Assembly (NCBI RefSeq): GCF_947172395.1
Contig: NC_069094.1
Span: 11,026,292 to 11,090,291 of the forward strand
From: Bicyclus anynana
Lineage: Eukaryota > Arthropoda > Insecta > Lepidoptera > Nymphalidae
Reading direction: 5' to 3'
DNA length: 64,000 nucleotides
Shown here one piece after another: positions 1-11,625 of the stretch. Under the pieces are notes generated by a model. It searched no databases and was not told where the DNA came from. It saw nothing but the letters and a program-made list of their open reading frames with translations. Position 1 is the first letter of the stretch. Each line of letters begins with the position of its first letter. A program made the translations under genes and the position numbers.

Positions 1-25
1 GCAGTCTAAGATGGTACCGAGCTAA
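1..25 (-). mobile_element. SINE-B fragment at window edge
   Basis: GCAGTCTAAGATGGTACCGA resembles the internal GCAATCTAAGATGGAAGCGG of SINE-B; the rest lies outside the window or is lost. Confidence 0.4.
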
Positions 26-409
26 TTTATTTATTTATTAGGAAACCAATGTTGCATACAAAAAAAAACATGACTAATTAATAACTACTGCACTACACTT
101 AGTGTTCTACTAGATTGAAAAAAAAAATATTATATTTTTTGAGACATGAAATGATAATGATAATGATGAAAATATCATTTTTTAAATATTAACATATAAG
201 AAGTACAAGTTTTTCCTCTGATAGCCTCGGAACCATCAGTCTAGACTGATCCAGTTCAACTAATGATGGTCTATCTTTTAACTGTTTCATGTCGTCAAGT
301 TAACACTAAACCTTAACCAAACGGAGTGTTTTATAAGTAGTAATTAGTTTGACGTTCATTCTTTTTGTAACATCAAGTTGTTTCTTGACATCTCAAAATG
401 GACGAATGT
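26..409. other. No feature seen
   Basis: AT-rich sequence downstream of the last visible exon on the minus strand; nothing recognised. Confidence 0.5.
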
Positions 410-553
410 ATTTTTCCATAATTTTTAAATTAAGTTTTATGAGAAATCCTTAACTTTTATTAGTTGTATCGATATATCTCGGTCTATTACATGCACGAAA
501 TTAAAATTGTTTATATTAAATTTGATATGACTCAACTACCCTATTACATGTCG
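410..553. repeat. Dispersed repeat copy (ACTCAACTACCCTATTA end)
   Basis: AAGTTTTATGAGAAATCCTT to ACTCAACTACCCTATTA is repeated with divergence at 4290-4562, which adds about 130 bases. Confidence 0.5.
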
Positions 554-568
554 TCACTTTATACTTAC

Positions 569-720
569 TCATTCAACCCCAGTCGTAGAGCAGGTCCAGC
601 GGATCTAAGCATCGCATGAGCGTCGGCATTGCTCATGTCCTTCGTCGCCTTCCCGTTGATGGAAGTGATGACGTCGCCCTCCCGAATACCACTTAGAGAC
701 GCCTTGCGACCAGGGTTCAC
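569..720 (-). CDS. Zasp66: Zasp66-like PDZ protein, exon encoding the C-terminal two thirds of the PDZ domain
   Basis: This exon completes a PDZ domain, a module that in ZASP-family proteins anchors muscle proteins to alpha-actinin at the Z-disc. Seen in the sequence: on the minus strand a TTTCAG acceptor precedes base 720 and a GTAAGT donor follows base 569, framing 152 bases that read open as VNPGRKASLSGIREGDVITS, then ING, and end in LRLGLNE. The GIREGDVI..ING core and the alpha-B helix DAHAMLRSAG are classic PDZ features. It starts in phase 0 and joins exactly to the exon at 18533-18628, whose last codons read RIS-R. It ends with two bases of the next codon, so the gene continues off the left edge. 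Family membership is strong; assignment to Zasp66 rather than another ZASP/Enigma paralogue rests on recalled similarity. Confidence 0.78.
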
Positions 721-931
721 CTGAAACGTAACACCACTATCATAAATTAAATTTTAAATCAGGGGCGTAGCTACCGCCGAAACCCGTAATAATGATACGG
801 GGATCCGAAAACAAGAATGTAAAATTTATTTACAAACATTGCTTCCCGGAAAAATTAAAAAAAACTGCAGAAAGTACAAAAGTAATAAAAGCAGTTGTGG
901 TAAAAGAGTTAGGGTAAAGTAAAACCAAAAT

Positions 932-1214
932 TAGGGCCTTCATAAGAAGGCTCAGAGTCACAAAGCGGGCGATGGAACGAGCTATGCTCGGAGTATCACA
1001 TGCGTGATCGAATCAGAAATGAAGAGATCTGTAGAAGAACCAAAGTCACCGACATAGCTCAACAAGTTGCGAAGCTGAAGTGGCAATGGGCGGGGCACAT
1101 ACTTCGAAGAGACGTTGGACGTATGAAGAGACGAGGATCGTGACATTTGGAAGTCCCGACAAAAGGTCTATGTCCTGCAGTAAATTTCCATCGGCTGATA
1201 TGATGATGATGATG
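932..1214 (+). mobile_element. RTE 3' fragment with (TGA)n tail
   Basis: Matches the RTE copy at 59745-60467 from MGLIRRLR onward, with an internal deletion after the GRR-ADG region and a short TGATGATGA tail. Confidence 0.8.
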
Positions 1215-1696
1215 AAATTAAACTAAAAATATTTTTCGGGGTTTGATCTCGCTAGTCTATTGGGCCCACCTAACTAAATTTGATACAGAGCCCATTTAAG
1301 GCGCGCTACACCACTGCTGCTTATTCAGTAAAGATAGCTAGAAGCTAGCTAGCTAGAAGATTTGCTAGTTTCTACATTCAGACAATAAAAACTTTTTTTG
1401 TCACATTCTCCATTTGCCAACAGATGGCTTACCTACAAGATGATAAGAAGAAAACTATCGTGTATAAATTACACAACAACCCTTTGCAGGACATGCTAAG
1501 AAGCGTGTTATTTATTAGCGCTGCTTAGGGTCGGTAACAGATTTGTGTACTTTACTTTAAATCGAATAGAACAAGGAAAGTATCCTTGTTCTTTAACCTT
1601 TAACACTAACAAAGTGCATGCAAAATTTAGTAATATAAACAAACGAACCGACGTACTAGATGATAGATATGCTAGATAATTTATTATACTAGATAA
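1215..1696. other. No feature seen
   Basis: AT-rich, with an AGCTAG-rich patch at 1335-1360. The 74-codon minus frame here resembles nothing known. Confidence 0.5.
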
Positions 1697-1834
1697 TGTG
1701 GCGTGCATAGGTTTGTCGATCAGGATATGCACTAATAAGAAAAATGCACTAGATCAAACTGGAGAAATATGTATTGAGAAAAACATCTTCTAGGGTATAC
1801 AGTACTTTATTGCATATATGAATTGCACGCCACA
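1697..1834. mobile_element. MITE with TGTGGCGTGCA ends
   Basis: Ends TGTGGCGTGCA and its inverse; interior CAGGATATGCACTA shared with the copy at 31987-32130. Flanking GATAA may be a target duplication. Confidence 0.6.
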
Positions 1835-2157
1835 GATAAGTAAAAATATTCTACTGCTGTATAAGGAACGGTTTAAAATAAAATGAGCTAAAATTTGCTG
1901 CCCTTTTAGCTGTTTTAATTTCCTTTTCAGAGGTAATTACAAAGGTTGACCACTTCTACATAATCTTCACGCCTTCGTAGCGGTGCCTACTCGGTCTGTG
2001 GGTTGGGTTTTAATGACGTGTTCGTCATTTTTCCTTATAAAGGTCATTTATAACGCAGAGGACACTTAAAAACTCAGGAGTACATAAAATTTGAAATTAC
2101 TTTTTTTTGTTATCGCGCTAATCTCTGGAACTACGAGTCTAATTGTAAAAATATATA

Positions 2158-2336
2158 TCTATACTAATATTTTATAGAGCTAAAGTTTGTGTTTGTGACG
2201 TTTTGAGATTGTAATGGGTTAAACTCTGGATCTAATAAACCAATTTTCAAAAATTATTGTACCATTATAAAGCCACGTTATTTTTGAGTGTCACTGGTTT
2301 CCTACGGGCACGGAAACTATGCGGGTGGAACCGTGG
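2158..2336 (+). mobile_element. Helitron-like element, diverged
   Basis: Starts TCTATACTAATATTTTATAG and ends near ACTATGCGGGTGGAACCGTG; the CTAG end is degraded to CTAA. Confidence 0.5.
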
Positions 2337-2617
2337 GGTGGCTAATACTTCAAAATGAAGAAAATTATTATACAAATTGAATAATAGATATTATTGTATC
2401 TGATGCACGAATCTGGTAATTCTTAATCTTGTAAGGCTAATGCAATAAAGTGAATCTAAAGAGGCATTTAAAGCAATTTCATAATTGAAGTGGCGCACTT
2501 AAACAATGCCAGCAGCCGAGCGAATGGATTACAATACAAATCGTTATAATTTGTAACACAGCTTTAGAAAAACTTAGGTAGGGCTATGAAATATTATGAT
2601 TTTCACTTTATTATTAT

Positions 2618-2978
2618 TATTTATAACACATTTACTCGTAAAGTATATCTTATTTCAATATTATATTATATTTGTTTTAATTTTAATTTATTATTTTTAA
2701 ATTATTTTGATTGTTTAATATTAATTTTGTAATTTTAGATTTATTGTTATAATTATTATTATTTATTTCTGATTGCTCGAGAAATGAATTGGGAAACTGT
2801 AATGTTTCTCTGGGTATATTTCATGTGTATAAATAAATAAATTATAATGTATCTCATTACGCACATGTGCTGTAATGTAATTTAAAACGTTCATCATCCA
2901 TCTAAAAACATATAGTACTCTTTTAAATCTTAGCAAAGAGTTTTAATGCCAGAAAATTGCTCAACATTTTATGAATAA
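2618..2978. repeat. Interspersed repeat copy 1, with internal insertion
   Basis: ACACATTTACTCGTAAAGTA, CTCATTACGCACATGTGC, and TCTTAGCAAAGAGTTTTAAT are collinear with 7290-7470. About 170 AT-rich bases ending (AAATA)n are extra here, probably an inserted retroposon tail. Confidence 0.6.
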
Positions 2979-3294
2979 AATTAACTTTGCGAAATAAAAT
3001 ATACATAATAATTATATACTTATGATATAAGTGCGGTAAGTTGAAAATTACAGCTGAGGCGATATTGCAGAGCTCGAGCAGAAGGCGAGAGCTTAGTAAG
3101 GGAGCAGAGGCTGTAATTATCAAAGCGCACGTATGTCATAGGACGTTTTATAACACATTTGCGAGGAAACACACTTTGAACACACTTTTTGAAAATAAAT
3201 TTACATCTTTGCCTGTTTTCCATATAATGATATTTTGATACGCTTGTCATTTTTTAATATTAATTTTAGATCGTGCAGCGTTGCAAAACCCAGC
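2979..3294. other. No confident feature
   Basis: Overlapping short frames on both strands (3020-3250 and 3041-3238) look fortuitous; no splice sites frame them. Confidence 0.4.
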
Positions 3295-3385
3295 ACAAGA
3301 CTAAGGGCCCCCGAAATTAGTCGTGCATACGTTGTCTCATGAGTTATAGCCGTGTTTCATAATAAATTAATATACATAATATACA
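3295..3385 (+). mobile_element. Single-copy relative of the 42.9 kb palindrome arm
   Basis: GACTAAGGGCCCCCGAAATT and ATAGCCGTGTTTCATAATAA match the right arm of the palindrome with substitutions and no inverted partner. Confidence 0.65.
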
Positions 3386-3948
3386 ACGTTATAGCTAAAC
3401 ACAATGTGAAGGTGTTGGATCAACAAACAATGCATTAACAAACCGAGGTCTCCCGCCGCCTCGCCGCCGGTGAACAAAACTTCAACATTTCCTTCAAAAG
3501 AGCACTCCGCTTTTACAAACCAAGCGTAAACTCACGCACAAACCACAGTCATTATAAAACACTATACAACATAATTACGTAGTTAAGCACTCAAAACATA
3601 AAAAGAACTATGTAATTGCTGGCTATTATACTAATTTTAATGATGATAGCCACGAATGTCCCAAGCAAAAAATAGTACTAAAACCTTCGAATAGGAATAT
3701 CGTCCGGTCACCCCGTGAAAGTCGGAGATACTAAGCCGAGACACGCCAAGGTAAAGCCAATTTCATCGAAACATTATATGGGCATTATTCGAATATGCAC
3801 GCGCGAGGACGTATAGTTATACGATGGACACCCGATTGGAATATTAATCTTGTAGAAGGCAAGCTCACGATGATTCTTTGTATACGTGCAGAAGCTTGAT
3901 GTATTTATACAGGCCAATGAACTTATGTTAACATACGTGTCGTTTCGT
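3386..3948. other. No feature seen
   Basis: Contains a small GC-rich patch (CCGCCGCCTCGCCGCCGG near 3452-3471) but no exon signature. Confidence 0.5.
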
Positions 3949-4112
3949 TATCAACCCATATTTCGGCTCACTACTGAGCTCGAGTCTCCTCTCTGAATGA
4001 GAAGGGTTAGGCCAATAGTCCACCACGCTGGCCCAATGCGGATTGGCAGACTTGACACACGCAGAGAATTAAGAAAATTCTCTGGTATGCAGGTTCTCTG
4101 GTATGTACGTCT
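3949..4112 (-). mobile_element. SINE-A partial copy
   Basis: Starts CCCATATTTCGGCTCACTAC and ends after GGTATGCAGG, which is duplicated by a 14-base repeat (TCTCTGGTATG). The tRNA head is missing. Confidence 0.7.
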
Positions 4113-4289
4113 TTGAGTAATGTCATAATATTGTGAGTTCTTTAGTAGGTAGGGGCCCATCTAAGGATTTATATCGATGGTTTTAATAATAATTATTACA
4201 ACCATCGATACAAAAATCGTACTTTTTTGAGACTCGAATACTACCAAATTTTAAATTAAACTGTCCGTTATGATTGTCTATGAGGTATT

Positions 4290-4562
4290 TTTTTATATAG
4301 AGTTTTATAAGAAATCCTTAACTTTTTTTTTAATTAACTATATTAAACTATGATTTTTAATATTATTTACATCGTATTATCTCCGTATTTAATTAGATTC
4401 TAGGAAAAATGCGAGGTGTATTATGTTATACTGTTATAACCTGGTGTATTATGTTTACTAAGACTATGACTTATTTTGGACTTTTTCGGACCCATAATCC
4501 AAGTAGATACTAAATGAAATAAATATTGTTAAAAATTTGACTTGAGTCAACTACCCTATTAA
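4290..4562. repeat. Dispersed repeat copy (AGTCAACTACCCTATTA end)
   Basis: GAGTTTTATAAGAAATCCTT to GAGTCAACTACCCTATTA, partner of 410-553; a short end fragment recurs at 4868-4886. Confidence 0.5.
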
Positions 4563-4889
4563 CCTCCGAGACGAAATAGAATCAGTAAAAATAAAAACAA
4601 GTGAATAAAAACCCCCTCAACCTAAAACAAGAGCAATAGCTGAAAAACGTTGGATATAGAGGGAAAATGCTAAAATGAAAAGTTAAATTTTGCAGCCTAT
4701 TGTTTCCCCGTCTGTGTTGAGAGTGTCAAAGTCGTAGTGAAGAACTAAAGAATACTCGTGTAACAAACTTTTATTCGTGGCTCTTTTAAAACATTCGAAT
4801 GTACGTATAAATATTTCCTTTACGCCATTTTTGGGCTGTACCTACTTTGGTGGTTTTACTTTTGTATGAGTCAATTACCCTATTCTTTT

Positions 4890-5060
4890 TAACCCCGACG
4901 CAATAAAAGGGATCTTATATGTTTGTTTTTGACGTCTGTCTCGGTGTGTATCTGTCTGTGGCACTCAAATGGCTGGACCGATTTCGATGAGTTTTTTTTT
5001 CATTTGAAAAACCCCAATGATACATATATTTTTATATACTTGTTTCATACGAAGTCCATT
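4890..5060 (+). repeat. AACCCCGACGCAAAAA interspersed repeat
   Basis: AACCCCGACGCAATAAAAGG, ATATGTTTGTTTTTGACGTC, CTGTCTGTGGCA. A common lepidopteran repeat; shared with 25590-25850. Confidence 0.6.
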
Positions 5061-6003
5061 GTTGTAAACTTAATTATAATAATTACGGAACAATAATGTT
5101 TTACTTTTAGTCGTTTAAGTAGGGTTTAAGTTTTTTTAATGGAGTTAAACTATGGGATAAGGAAATAAGGAAATAATGGTTTTTGTTAAATTAATTTATC
5201 AAATAAATTGTTCTATTCCCTATCTGATTGTATTGGGTAGGTATATTACTAATAAAGGTTTCGCCCACGTAGTTTTTAATGTTTCGGTGTACAGAATGGT
5301 CTTGTAGTAACACAACAGCTGTGTTACGTCTAATAAACAACATAGTTACGAGTATACTTTTAACACTCGTCTACATAAGTCTTATACAAAATTAATTGTG
5401 TACAATCAGCCACAAAAGGTTTATAAAAATAGTGAACATTACTGTTTCAGTTTCCATGAAGAATATTGCGACAATATGTTACTCAGTGAAAATGCTTTCT
5501 AATGAAAAAATATTTTTTTTAAATTGGTCGTGTAGTTTCTTATTTAAATTATAACAAACCAAAAACCCTTTTCTCTTCATAATATCTGATCTGATTCCAT
5601 AATATAAAATTGAAACTGAAAATGAAAGAGACGAAAATCAGGAATTTATTATTTTTTTACTTATGTACGGTTCTGTATTAAGCAAATATTTATTAAAATT
5701 TTAGGTAAACATTTTAAAGTTCCCATTTCGTTAGCACCAACCAACCTCACGAAAATCATAAGTCAACATTTATGTAGAAGCATTTTGTGAATAACATACG
5801 GACTCGTATTTCTGTACACGAAGTTGTACAAAGTCTTATCGTGGAAGTTTTCATATTGTTGCAGCAAGAGTACTTAGTTTAATTAAAAGTACAAGTCGTT
5901 TTGCAATTTGTAATCAACCTCAAGTTGCCGTATCATAACTTTGAAATATGAAATACGAGCTTAAGAAATTGTAGATGGCGTTATTCTTAGTAGGAATTTG
6001 TAA
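5061..6003. other. No feature seen
   Basis: AT-rich intron sequence without recognised repeats. Confidence 0.5.
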
Positions 6004-6103
6004 AAGCGCAGTAGTCCTCCTCACCAGGTCGACTGACGACATCAAGCGAGTCGCAGGGATTTGCTAGACGCAGGCGGCTCAAAATCGTCATGTTTGAAAG
6101 ACT
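6004..6103 (+). mobile_element. RTE 3' fragment, both ends truncated
   Basis: Covers only the PTRWTDDIKRVAGI..MQAAQ region; the tail is missing and a Helitron-like end follows at 6116. Confidence 0.7.
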
Positions 6104-6115
6104 TTTTATTTTTAA

Positions 6116-6270
6116 CTAGCTGACGCCGCGTGGTTTCACCTGCATGGTTTCCGTTTCCGTAAGAATACGGAGATAAAATATAGCATATGGCCTTCCTTGT
6201 TAAATGGGCTATCTAACACTGAAAGAATTTTTCAAATCGGACTAGTAGTTTCAGAGATTATTACATTTTA
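6116..6270 (-). mobile_element. Helitron-like element (Lep1/MINE type), truncated
   Basis: Reversed 3' end CTAGCTGACGCCGCGTGG, then CCGTAAGAATACGGAGATAA and TCAAATCGGACTAGTAG. The (CAAA)n region and the TCTATACTAATA 5' end are missing. Confidence 0.65.
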
Positions 6271-6372
6271 GAACACATGTGCCTTGAACATTTTGAATTA
6301 ATTTTGTTAAAGAATATAACCCTAGAGTTATAAGAAATACTTCGGGGCATCCTGTATATTATGATTTAAAGT

Positions 6373-6567
6373 TAACCCTTGACTACAATCTCAACTAATG
6401 GTAAGTGCTGATGCAATCTAAGATGGGAGCGGGCTAACTTGTTAGTGGTATGAAAATCCACACCCCTTTCAGTATTTACACGACATCGTACCGGAACGCT
6501 AAATCGCTTGGCGGTACGTCTTTGCTGGAAGCCCCGGCTACACGACCAAAGCCTCCTACCAGGAAAA
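6373..6567 (-). mobile_element. SINE-B partial copy
   Basis: Matches the SINE-B body from its 3' end to the GGTACGTCTTTG region, then is joined to an RTE tail. Confidence 0.75.
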
Positions 6568-6638
6568 CAAAGCCGTACAAAAGGCCTATGTCCTGCAATG
6601 GATGTCAATCGGTTGATATGATGATGATGATTATGAAC
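6568..6638 (+). mobile_element. RTE 3' terminal fragment with (TGA)n tail
   Basis: The last 45 bases of the RTE plus its tail are fused directly to a reverse-oriented SINE-B piece (6373-6567). Confidence 0.75.
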
Positions 6639-6649
6639 TTCCTAAGGAA

Positions 6650-6754
6650 GTAGCGTTGCCATTAAAGCTGCTTTCATCCCGGAAAAATCCATCGTTCCCG
6701 CGGGATTTGTGAAAAACTGGATACCACGCGGACGAAGTCGCGGGCGTCCGCTAG
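6650..6754 (+). mobile_element. Helitron-like 3' end with hairpin and CTAG
   Basis: Ends in a GCGGACG/CGTCCGC stem with a 10-base loop followed by CTAG and then host T, the classic Helitron 3' terminus. Confidence 0.7.
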
Positions 6755-7218
6755 TATGTCATAAAGAACTCCGATTCAACTACATACCTATAAATTAAAA
6801 AAAAACATGAATAATACGCAGACCAAGAAACTTCAAAGTAAGTGTGAATTGTGGAGCTAATATCTATTAAGATTAGTCTGTTAAAAGTGAGATGTTAACA
6901 TTTAGGTCACGTACGTAACGCCGGGTGCACGTGTTAAGCGTACGCGATAGGCTATCTGCCTCCTTGAGTGCCGCGCCCAATTCATCCTATTTATAACTCG
7001 TTCTCTTATCAATACTACTATTAAGCTAAATCTAGGTAACCACTTTACTGAAATAGGAGCTCCTTGTACTCGAGATCATCTGGAAAAGTATTGCCTAACG
7101 CCACGCTTTTTTGAGAGTATATTGTCTCCGCGTAGCATGGATAATTATTATCGTTGCGATGTTATTACGAAAATCAAACGAAACTCTGTTTCCCATAATA
7201 CATTCTCACGGAATCCCA

Positions 7219-7292
7219 TCAGCTGGCCTATTCACTATTTTGGTCTTTATTAAAATAAACATCAAACCAATTGACAGAACGTCATTTATAAC
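7219..7292. mobile_element. Left half of a GGCCTATTCACTATTTT MITE
   Basis: CAGCTGGCCTATTCACTATT followed by AAAATAAACATCAAACCAAT; right end missing. Confidence 0.6.
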
Positions 7293-7470
7293 ATATTTGC
7301 TCGTAAAGTATCGTTTATTTCACCAATTTCAATATCGTAATTTGTCTCATTGCGCACATGTGCCGTAATGTAATATATAATCTTTATCATCTGTCTAATA
7401 ACGAACGGAACTTTTTTAAATCTTGGCAAAGAGTTTTTTAGTCAGAAAAGTGCTCAAAGTGTTATGAGTA
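7290..7470. repeat. Interspersed repeat copy 2, uninterrupted
   Basis: ACATATTTGCTCGTAAAGTA, CTCATTGCGCACATGTGCC, TCTTGGCAAAGAGTTTTTTA; empty-site version of 2618-2978. Confidence 0.6.
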
Positions 7471-7641
7471 AACTTACGGACTTAATTACGGACAGAATAA
7501 AGTAATCGACTTGGTATTACATGGATCTCACAACTTTTTGCGGTAGAATAACTGATTGCGAGAATTGCTACATTTTACAAGTGTTGTTTTTTATGGCATT
7601 AGGCATTTTTGTACATACAATAATTTTCAACATATGAGATA

Positions 7642-7800
7642 CTAGCTGACATTCGCGGTTCCACACACTCAGTTTCCGTTCCCGTGGAAATATGGGGATA
7701 AAATATAACTTATTTTACTCGCTGATAACTTAACTTCCCAACCAATTTTGTGGTTTAAGCGTGAAAGCATAACAAACACACTCACACTCGAATTTATAAT
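7642..7800 (-). mobile_element. Helitron-like element, truncated
   Basis: CTAGCTGACATTCGCGG, then TTCCGTTCCCGTGGAAATAT and GGGATAAAATATAACTTA, followed by a diverged remainder. Confidence 0.55.
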
Positions 7801-8057
7801 ACTACTACGGATGTACCTATAAATACACAAGTATCTAGATAATATAAGAGAACAATCGAACTGAAATGCAATAGAATAAAAACAAACCACGTCCCCACAT
7901 TAAGCGACCTGATTCTAAGAAACAGGGAAGCGTTGAAAGCCTGCGATAACACCTCCGTGCGGTGCTAGGATGCGGAAAGAGCAAGCCGAGACTACTTTGC
8001 ACCCTCATTCATGCACTTTAAAATAAAGACTTACTCAAGCCTGTCTTGAGGCTCTTA

Positions 8058-8636
8058 GACTAAGAGCCAGCGACAGCAAGACATTCGTCATTTTATAAAA
8101 GCTGTAAATTCGTCAGCTCCAAACGGTATTATATACAATCAGATATGTCTTTAAAAGTTAGCCTTCGACTACAATCTCACTTGATAGTAAATGATGATGC
8201 AATCTAAGATGCGAAAAAAAGGCGAAAAGCGGGCTAACTTGTTACGAGGAAGATGAAAATCCACACTCCTTGCGGTTTCTACACAACATCGTACCGCAAA
8301 AAAATAAATCGCTAAATCGCTTGGCGGTACGTCTTTGTCGGTCTAAAAATCACCAACTCGTTACGTGCCATCAAAATCACCGCAAAAGTGTTCCAAAGTC
8401 TGCTAATCCAAGCATCTAGCAAATGGGGATATAATTTCTCATATTATGCACAGGAAAATGTAAACAAATTACACTTTAAGCTTAAGAGGGTTGAGTTTCT
8501 AGATCTGCTAGCTCCTAAAGTAACCACGGTCCAAACTCCATAATTGGCTACCTACTGACATATGTTAGAAGCATGAGCTAAAAAACTTTCAGCTTTTATA
8601 AAATGACGAATGTCTGGCTGCCACTAGCTCTTAGTC
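8058..8636. mobile_element. Foldback MITE copy with nested SINE-B
   Basis: Ends GACTAAGAGCCAGCG and its inverse GCTCTTAGTC, flanked by TA; ACATTCGTCATTTTATAAAA occurs inverted at both ends. The left arm is interrupted by the SINE-B at 8158-8341. Confidence 0.75.
8158..8341 (-). mobile_element. SINE-B partial copy nested in a foldback MITE
   Basis: Body and 3' end of SINE-B with small insertions (GCGAAAAAAAGGCG; CGCAAAAAAATAAATCG), lying inside the MITE at 8058-8636. Confidence 0.75.
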
Positions 8637-9021
8637 TATGAGGCTCTGTCTCGGGTGTGAAAAGTAGAGAACTGTAAGACGCGGTGAAATGAATTACTCT
8701 CACAAACCCAACGATGTTAATAGTTGCTAAAGGCTACAATAAAATGAACAGTTTTCGCTGCATTTTATTTCAAGAACTTTTATTTTTTTTTTTAATATTC
8801 CTTTTCATTTATCGAGAATTGTGGACTTATTGTGTGTTTAAATGATAAATCTTACCAGTGTTAGGTTAAAAGGGGCGATAATCTTAGTATTTCATCGATA
8901 CACTGTGTGTATTCGTTGTGTGGTAGAGAAAAGCTTTGAAAAGATTCCGGGAGGTCTGAGTCAGATCTCCTTTTTCGGTCTCCTCCAAAGAGTTACTTTA
9001 AAATATGTCATTTTCTCTCAC
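8637..9021. other. No feature seen
   Basis: A 65-codon frame at 8842-9039 runs into the RTE fragment and is not convincing. Confidence 0.4.
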
Positions 9022-9391
9022 TTGAGACTAGGTCGCTAACTATGGGCCTCATAAGAAGGCTCAGAGTCACACAGCGGGCGATGGAACGAGCTATGTTAGG
9101 AGTATCTTTGCGTGATCGAATCAGAAATGAGGAGATCCGCAGAAGAACCAAAGTCACCGACATAGCTCAACGAGTTGCGAAGCTGAAGTGGCAATGGGCG
9201 GGGCACACAGTTCGAAGAGCCGATGGACGTTGGGATCCCAAAGTGCTGGAATGGCAAACCCCCCCATTAGTAAGCGCAGTGTTGGTCGACCCCCCCACCA
9301 GGTGGACTGACGACATCAAGCGAGTCGCAGGGATTCGCTAGATGCAGGTGGCTCAGTATCGTGATGTTTGGAAGTCCCTACAAAAGGTCTG
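9022..9391 (+). mobile_element. RTE 3' fragment without tail
   Basis: Begins at SLTMGLIRRLRVTQ and stops just before the usual 3' terminus. It contains an open 99-codon frame (9042-9341) and is broken by an insertion of C residues in the PPTR region. Confidence 0.8.
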
Positions 9392-9884
9392 TGGTGAAAG
9401 TCTTTCCGGGAGATTATCCTGATACTTCTCGCACCCACATTATTAAGCGCATATAAACTATGTATAGTAATTGACATTATCAATGAGTTTTTTTTTACAA
9501 TTAAAAAATTCTTTCGTAAATACAATACAATCTACAACATCAGGTATTATTTTACGTTACATTTCATTTTGTTATGCCGGTAAAAGGCAAAGAAAACACA
9601 AACGAATAAAATATCTACTTGCAGACTTCGTCTCGATACCTAAAGGGGGGGAATGTTTTGCAGTCTTTTACCCCCTACAACACCTACTCGGAGCGCAGAT
9701 TCACGCTGTGAGAGGAATACTTTTATAGCTTCTTTTAGAACTATTTAAATAAAAACTTTTCAAAAGATCTACCTATTCCAAAGTTGAGTTACAAAACTGG
9801 AAAACAAAGCAAATGATTCTAGTTTATAAACAATAATTTTATTTTCTGTTTTTCTTTGACTGGTTTTTAATTTATTGGAAGCTT

Positions 9885-9985
9885 TATTAACCGACTTTAA
9901 AAAAAGGAGGTTTCTCAATTCGACCGTATATTTTTTTATATCTTTCTGTTATAAATTATTTATGTTTATGTATGTTGATTGTTGT
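9885..9985 (+). repeat. ACCGACTTTAAAAAAAGGAG repeat fragment
   Basis: Matches the reverse of 58125-58160 (CTTTGAAGTCGGTT) and is followed by CTCAATTCGACCGTATATTT. Confidence 0.5.
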
Positions 9986-10034
9986 CTCCTAAACTCGGGA
10001 CTTTGTTTTTACGGTACTATAAAGGTCATAAATT

Positions 10035-10222
10035 CATTATCAACCCATATTCGGCTCACTGCTGAGCTCGAGTCTCCTCTCAGAATGAGAGGGGTTAGGC
10101 CAATCCACCACGCTGGCCCAATGCGCATTGGCAGACTTCACATACGCAGAGAATTAAAAAAAGTCTCTGGTATGCAGGTTTCCTCGCGATGTTTTTCCAC
10201 GTGATATTTAATTTCTTAAAGG
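10035..10222 (-). mobile_element. SINE-A partial copy
   Basis: Contains GGCTCACTGCTGAGCTCGAG and CACGTGATATTTAATTTC with a small deletion in the TTTTTCC region; head absent. Confidence 0.7.
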
Positions 10223-10627
10223 TGATAATATAAAATGTTTCAAATATCATGATGTATGACGTAGCTAGGATTTTCTTTTCAGTATAGGGAACTCCTCAAC
10301 GGTTGACAGTAAGTACAGTTTATTTTTCTGACAATTTCAATTATAAATGTTATATAGTTATAGACAAGGCATCGCTGTTATTGCAAGTATAATGAATGGC
10401 TTGGACTTTGGTTGCTTTGCATTTGGCTAAGTATATTTCTATAATATCTATGGATGGGGCAGCTCTTTCCTTTTATGGAAACACTTTTGGTTGTTGGCAA
10501 TTGATTCCTATATAACTCCGCTAATGGTTATGCTATATATGTTAAAAAAAAATTAAACTTAACTTACAACTGATAACGTTTATGCACTTAACTGAAAGAA
10601 CTTTCTTCTTCAATATTTTGAGATTTA

Positions 10628-10860
10628 AAACGCCTTATTCGCACGCGAGTTTTTTTGACGGACGTTAAAAAAACTAAGCTAAAAAGCGTTCTAATATGGT
10701 ATGGAGTTAAATGAACGCCCAAAATTTAAAATACAACACTGATCAAAAAAGCGTCGTGTTTTAAAAACGCTGTCATGTGATCATATATTTGGGAATGTAT
10801 TTATTGTATTTGAACGCTTTTAACGATCGTTAAAAAAACTCTCGTGCGAATGAGGGCTTA
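10628..10860. mobile_element. MITE with about 40-bp inverted ends (TTCGCACG family)
   Basis: Left CCTTATTCGCACGCGAGTTT and right inverse of CCCTCATTCGCACGAGAGTT; interior AACGCCCAAAATT shared with 52897-53134. Confidence 0.7.
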
Positions 10861-11499
10861 CAATATTATTATAAGTTATACAATATACCAAATCCAAACA
10901 ACCAAAGGGCCGTAAAAGTGTTTGCCGGCAAATATTTTAATAAAGCTCGCACTCGTTAGTAAGATTGATTGTTGTTTGTTAAGGAAACATTCGGCACACC
11001 CTGTAGGTACTTACAATGGATATGTGCTCGGGAGTATCGCTGAGGCTCTGGCGAAAGAAAATAAATCTTGATAAATCACCTTATATCACGTATTAAGTTA
11101 TAGTAAAGATTTTTTGGAACGAAGTCTTTTATGCGGCTAACATAAGACAAATTAACAGAGTGAACTGACAAAAATCGTCACGGAACGCAAAAGTGTCAAA
11201 CAAACTAACAAGAATATCAGGATAACAGAGTCTATAATTAGGAGGTTGATTTAAAAACCTAGTACCATTTTAGATTTTAGTTTAATTTGTGTGAGTATCA
11301 TAGGCCATATTTTATTTCCGATTTCTTACGTATATGAAAACTTCAGGGATGAAACCTCGGGCATCGGCTAGGCTTGAATAAGAAGAACTTCATCCTTATT
11401 GGGCGTTCCCCGACCGTATATTTTGTTTAAAGAATATTTGCTATAATATACATATTTGTTAATATGGTCATATTCGTTTTTAATATTATAAGCTTAAGT
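10861..11499. other. No feature seen
   Basis: AT-rich intronic sequence downstream of the MITE; nothing recognised. Confidence 0.5.
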
Positions 11500-11625
11500 G
11501 TTAATGTGATTATTCCCATTTCCCCTCTAATTAGTTGGAAAGATTATTTGGAGTGGGTACGACAATAGATCAACGAGCAGGGATCGAACCTATGACCTCG
11601 GTTTTGAGTTCGGCTTTAAAATAAT
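11500..11625 (-). mobile_element. SINE-F fragment
   Basis: CCCATTTCCCCTCTAATTAG leads to a reversed B box (GGGATCGAACC). The same arrangement recurs at 19375-19490 and 58365-58440. Confidence 0.6.
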
